Assembly: GCF_038561935.1 (NCBI RefSeq)
Contig: NZ_CP102770.1
Location: forward strand, 8,370,001-8,434,000
Direction: 5' to 3'
DNA length: 64,000 nt
Source: Myxococcus stipitatus
GTDB lineage: Bacteria > Myxococcota > Myxococcia > Myxococcales > Myxococcaceae
Under the pieces are notes generated by a model. The model was not told the DNA's origin and made no database searches. It saw only the letters and a program-made list of their open reading frames with translations. Made by a program: the position numbers and the translations under genes. Positions 62,557 to 64,000 of this stretch are shown here, piece after piece (position 1 is the first letter of the stretch; each line of letters opens with the position of its first letter).

Positions 62557-64000
62557 CGTCCCGCGTGTAGTGCTGGTCACACAGCGCTCGGAACTCGTCC
62601 CGGTCTGGAACCGTGTCCACATAGACCTCCTCGGTGACGAGACAGAGGGTGTTGAACGTGCAGGTCTCGAACCGGGGCGTCGTGGTCCACGGAGGAGACG
62701 GCGGTGGGCCATGCACCGTCACCTTCGGCTTTCGCAGGAAGCGGGCCTTCACGGGGGTGGAGAGGAAGCCCATGACCGCCAGGGCCTGGGTCTGCCGACG
62801 CTCGGCATCGAAGAAGAGCGGCACCACGCAGCGAGGGTCCGACACGACGTCCGGGTCCTCATGGTAGGTGCGCATCCATCGACGCGTGAGCCTGGCCGCG
62901 GAGAGGTCCGCCTCGGAAACGGGGCCGAAGCCCAGCTCGTTCCGAGCGATGGCATGTGCTCCTCGGAAGAGCTGTTCCATCCACACGAGCTCATCCCAGA
63001 GGGATTCCTCATGTGTCCCCTTGGGCTTGAGGCGATGCGCCAGGGTCAGGGTGGGCGCTCCCAGGAACTCCGCGAGCAGCTGGCGGAGGAGCCGGTATGT
63101 CTCCGCTCGACGGCGATAATGCTCGGCGAGCGGCTCGAGTGTGAGCCTGGGTGAGACGATGAGCGGAGAGCCTCCCGCGTAGAGCGGTTCGAGCTGCTTG
63201 GAGTGTGTCTCCCGGGTCAGCGCGAAGAGCGCGCGGAACTGGGCCTCCAGCTCCGTGCGGTACTTGAGCCCCAGGACCAATCGCTCCGCCTCGGGGGTCC
63301 GCTCCGGGAACAGCAGCGGCGCCAGGGCATGAAGCTGATGATCATAGACACCCGAGTGAGGGCCGGGCGTGGTGTCGAGCCGCCCGTCGCGGATGCGCTG
63401 GATGAGCTCGTGGACGAGCTGGAAGCCCTCGGGCGGCGGCTTCGTCGCGAAGAGGGACTTCACGATGCGGCCCTCATGCGAGTCCGACGGAGGAAGGAAG
63501 CAGCGCGAATCCCCCGCTTCATGGACCGCTGGCTTCACCAGCGGATTCGTCAGCCGAGCCATGAGGCTCAAGTGCCGCTGGTAGTCGGACAACCTCGAGG
63601 GCTCTTCCGCGAGCGCCTGATGGAGCAGCTCGGCGATGTTCGCCGGCAGGTCCGTCTGGAGAAACCGGTCCTGGAGGAACACGGACCGCAGCGCGGGGCT
63701 CCATGAATAGAACCCCAGCGGCTTCGAGTGTGTGGGATTGCCTTGGAAATCCTTCCGCAACTTCTTCGCGAGTCGCGTCACTCCCGCGTCTGACTCCTCG
63801 ACCTCATCCGACATCGACAGCGCGGCCTGCAAGAAGGCCAGCGCCCAGCCGAGGTCCTTCGAAGCCGACGCGGACCACCGTCCACGCAAGACCTTCCGGA
63901 CGTCTTCCACGAGCCCGCGCTTCCCGGCCAGACGCGGTGTCCCCTCCTGGACCAGGAGCTCCACCGCCGCGAGACACCCATCATCGAAGGCCTTGGCCTT
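62525..64000 (-). CDS. hypothetical protein, partial (cut by window edge)
   Basis: An open frame of at least 491 codons; it stays open to the right edge, and the last codons (KAFDDGCLAAVELLVQEG) look coding, so the true start lies outside. The sequence is largely helical, with conserved-looking blocks but no motif I recognise (for example TPRFETCTFNTLCLVTEEVY near the C-terminus). It converges with, and overlaps by 32 nt, the internal-repeat gene on the other strand. Confidence 0.6.
   Translation of the reverse strand, partial: KAKAFDDGCLAAVELLVQEGTPRLAGKRGLVEDVRKVLRGRWSASASKDLGWALAFLQAALSMSDEVEESDAGVTRLAKKLRKDFQGNPTHSKPLGFYSWSPALRSVFLQDRFLQTDLPANIAELLHQALAEEPSRLSDYQRHLSLMARLTNPLVKPAVHEAGDSRCFLPPSDSHEGRIVKSLFATKPPPEGFQLVHELIQRIRDGRLDTTPGPHSGVYDHQLHALAPLLFPERTPEAERLVLGLKYRTELEAQFRALFALTRETHSKQLEPLYAGGSPLIVSPRLTLEPLAEHYRRRAETYRLLRQLLAEFLGAPTLTLAHRLKPKGTHEESLWDELVWMEQLFRGAHAIARNELGFGPVSEADLSAARLTRRWMRTYHEDPDVVSDPRCVVPLFFDAERRQTQALAVMGFLSTPVKARFLRKPKVTVHGPPPSPPWTTTPRFETCTFNTLCLVTEEVYVDTVPDRDEFRALCDQHYTRDAIVKALGGRA

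Overview
The window is GC-rich, densely coded DNA of myxobacterial type (Myxococcus/Corallococcus-like). I infer this from the strong G/C third-position bias, many lipoproteins and beta-barrel proteins, GTG/TTG starts, a Ser/Thr kinase with a proline-rich tail, and a MYXO-CTERM-like C-terminus on one secreted protein. No insertion sequence, prophage or CRISPR array was seen.

Layout. 1-2.3 kb: the start of an exported protein and a minus-strand trpE-trpG pair. 2.6 kb: an HNH nuclease. 3.4-16.2 kb: one respiratory operon, made of Alternative Complex III (actA-F), a small membrane protein, an SCO copper chaperone and an A2-type caa3 cytochrome oxidase (subunits II, I, III, IV), ending at a clear hairpin. 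Most junctions in it overlap by ATGA or more, so quinol oxidation, cytochrome c transfer and O2 reduction are built from one transcript. 16.3-24.2 kb: outer-membrane proteins, an acetyltransferase, a cysteine-cluster protein, a YheT hydrolase and a degenerate receiver. 24.2-26.9 kb: an XPB-like helicase coupled to a Bax1 (DUF790) nuclease. 26.9-31 kb: an XRE regulator, a receiver protein, a phosphoesterase and a secreted M4 protease.

31.29-31.44 kb, minus strand, in the gap upstream of the protease, holds the most remarkable item: a complete, canonical tRNA cloverleaf whose halves are in circularly permuted order. The 3' half comes first, then a 6-nt linker, then the 5' half. Rejoined at the usual intron site (37/38) the halves give a 73-nt tRNA with a Phe-type GAA anticodon loop. 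The flanks form a 16-bp helix whose single imperfection is a G-U pair only in the minus-strand RNA, and a short helix beside the junction resembles a bulge-helix-bulge splice site. I know permuted tRNA genes from unicellular algae and an archaeon, not from bacteria.

31.5-50 kb is a mosaic of housekeeping and accessory genes: an MDR oxidoreductase, an AlkZ/YcaQ-type glycosylase, a beta-helix MYXO-CTERM protein, XdhC and a MobA-like protein, AlgH, a PAS histidine kinase, a bacterial PARG, a lipoprotein, GST, VOC, a GIY-YIG/UVR protein, Amt and a GNAT. 50-53.8 kb: a Ser/Thr kinase and two exported proteins. 53.9-62.6 kb: a probable operon with a deaminase, a protein carrying three WMxDF motifs, three tandem VWA proteins with His/Asp/Glu-rich tails, a P1B-4-type metal ATPase with a His-rich N-terminus, and a protein built on an internal repeat. 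I infer a metal-linked VWA system from this arrangement. A large unknown gene runs off the right edge.
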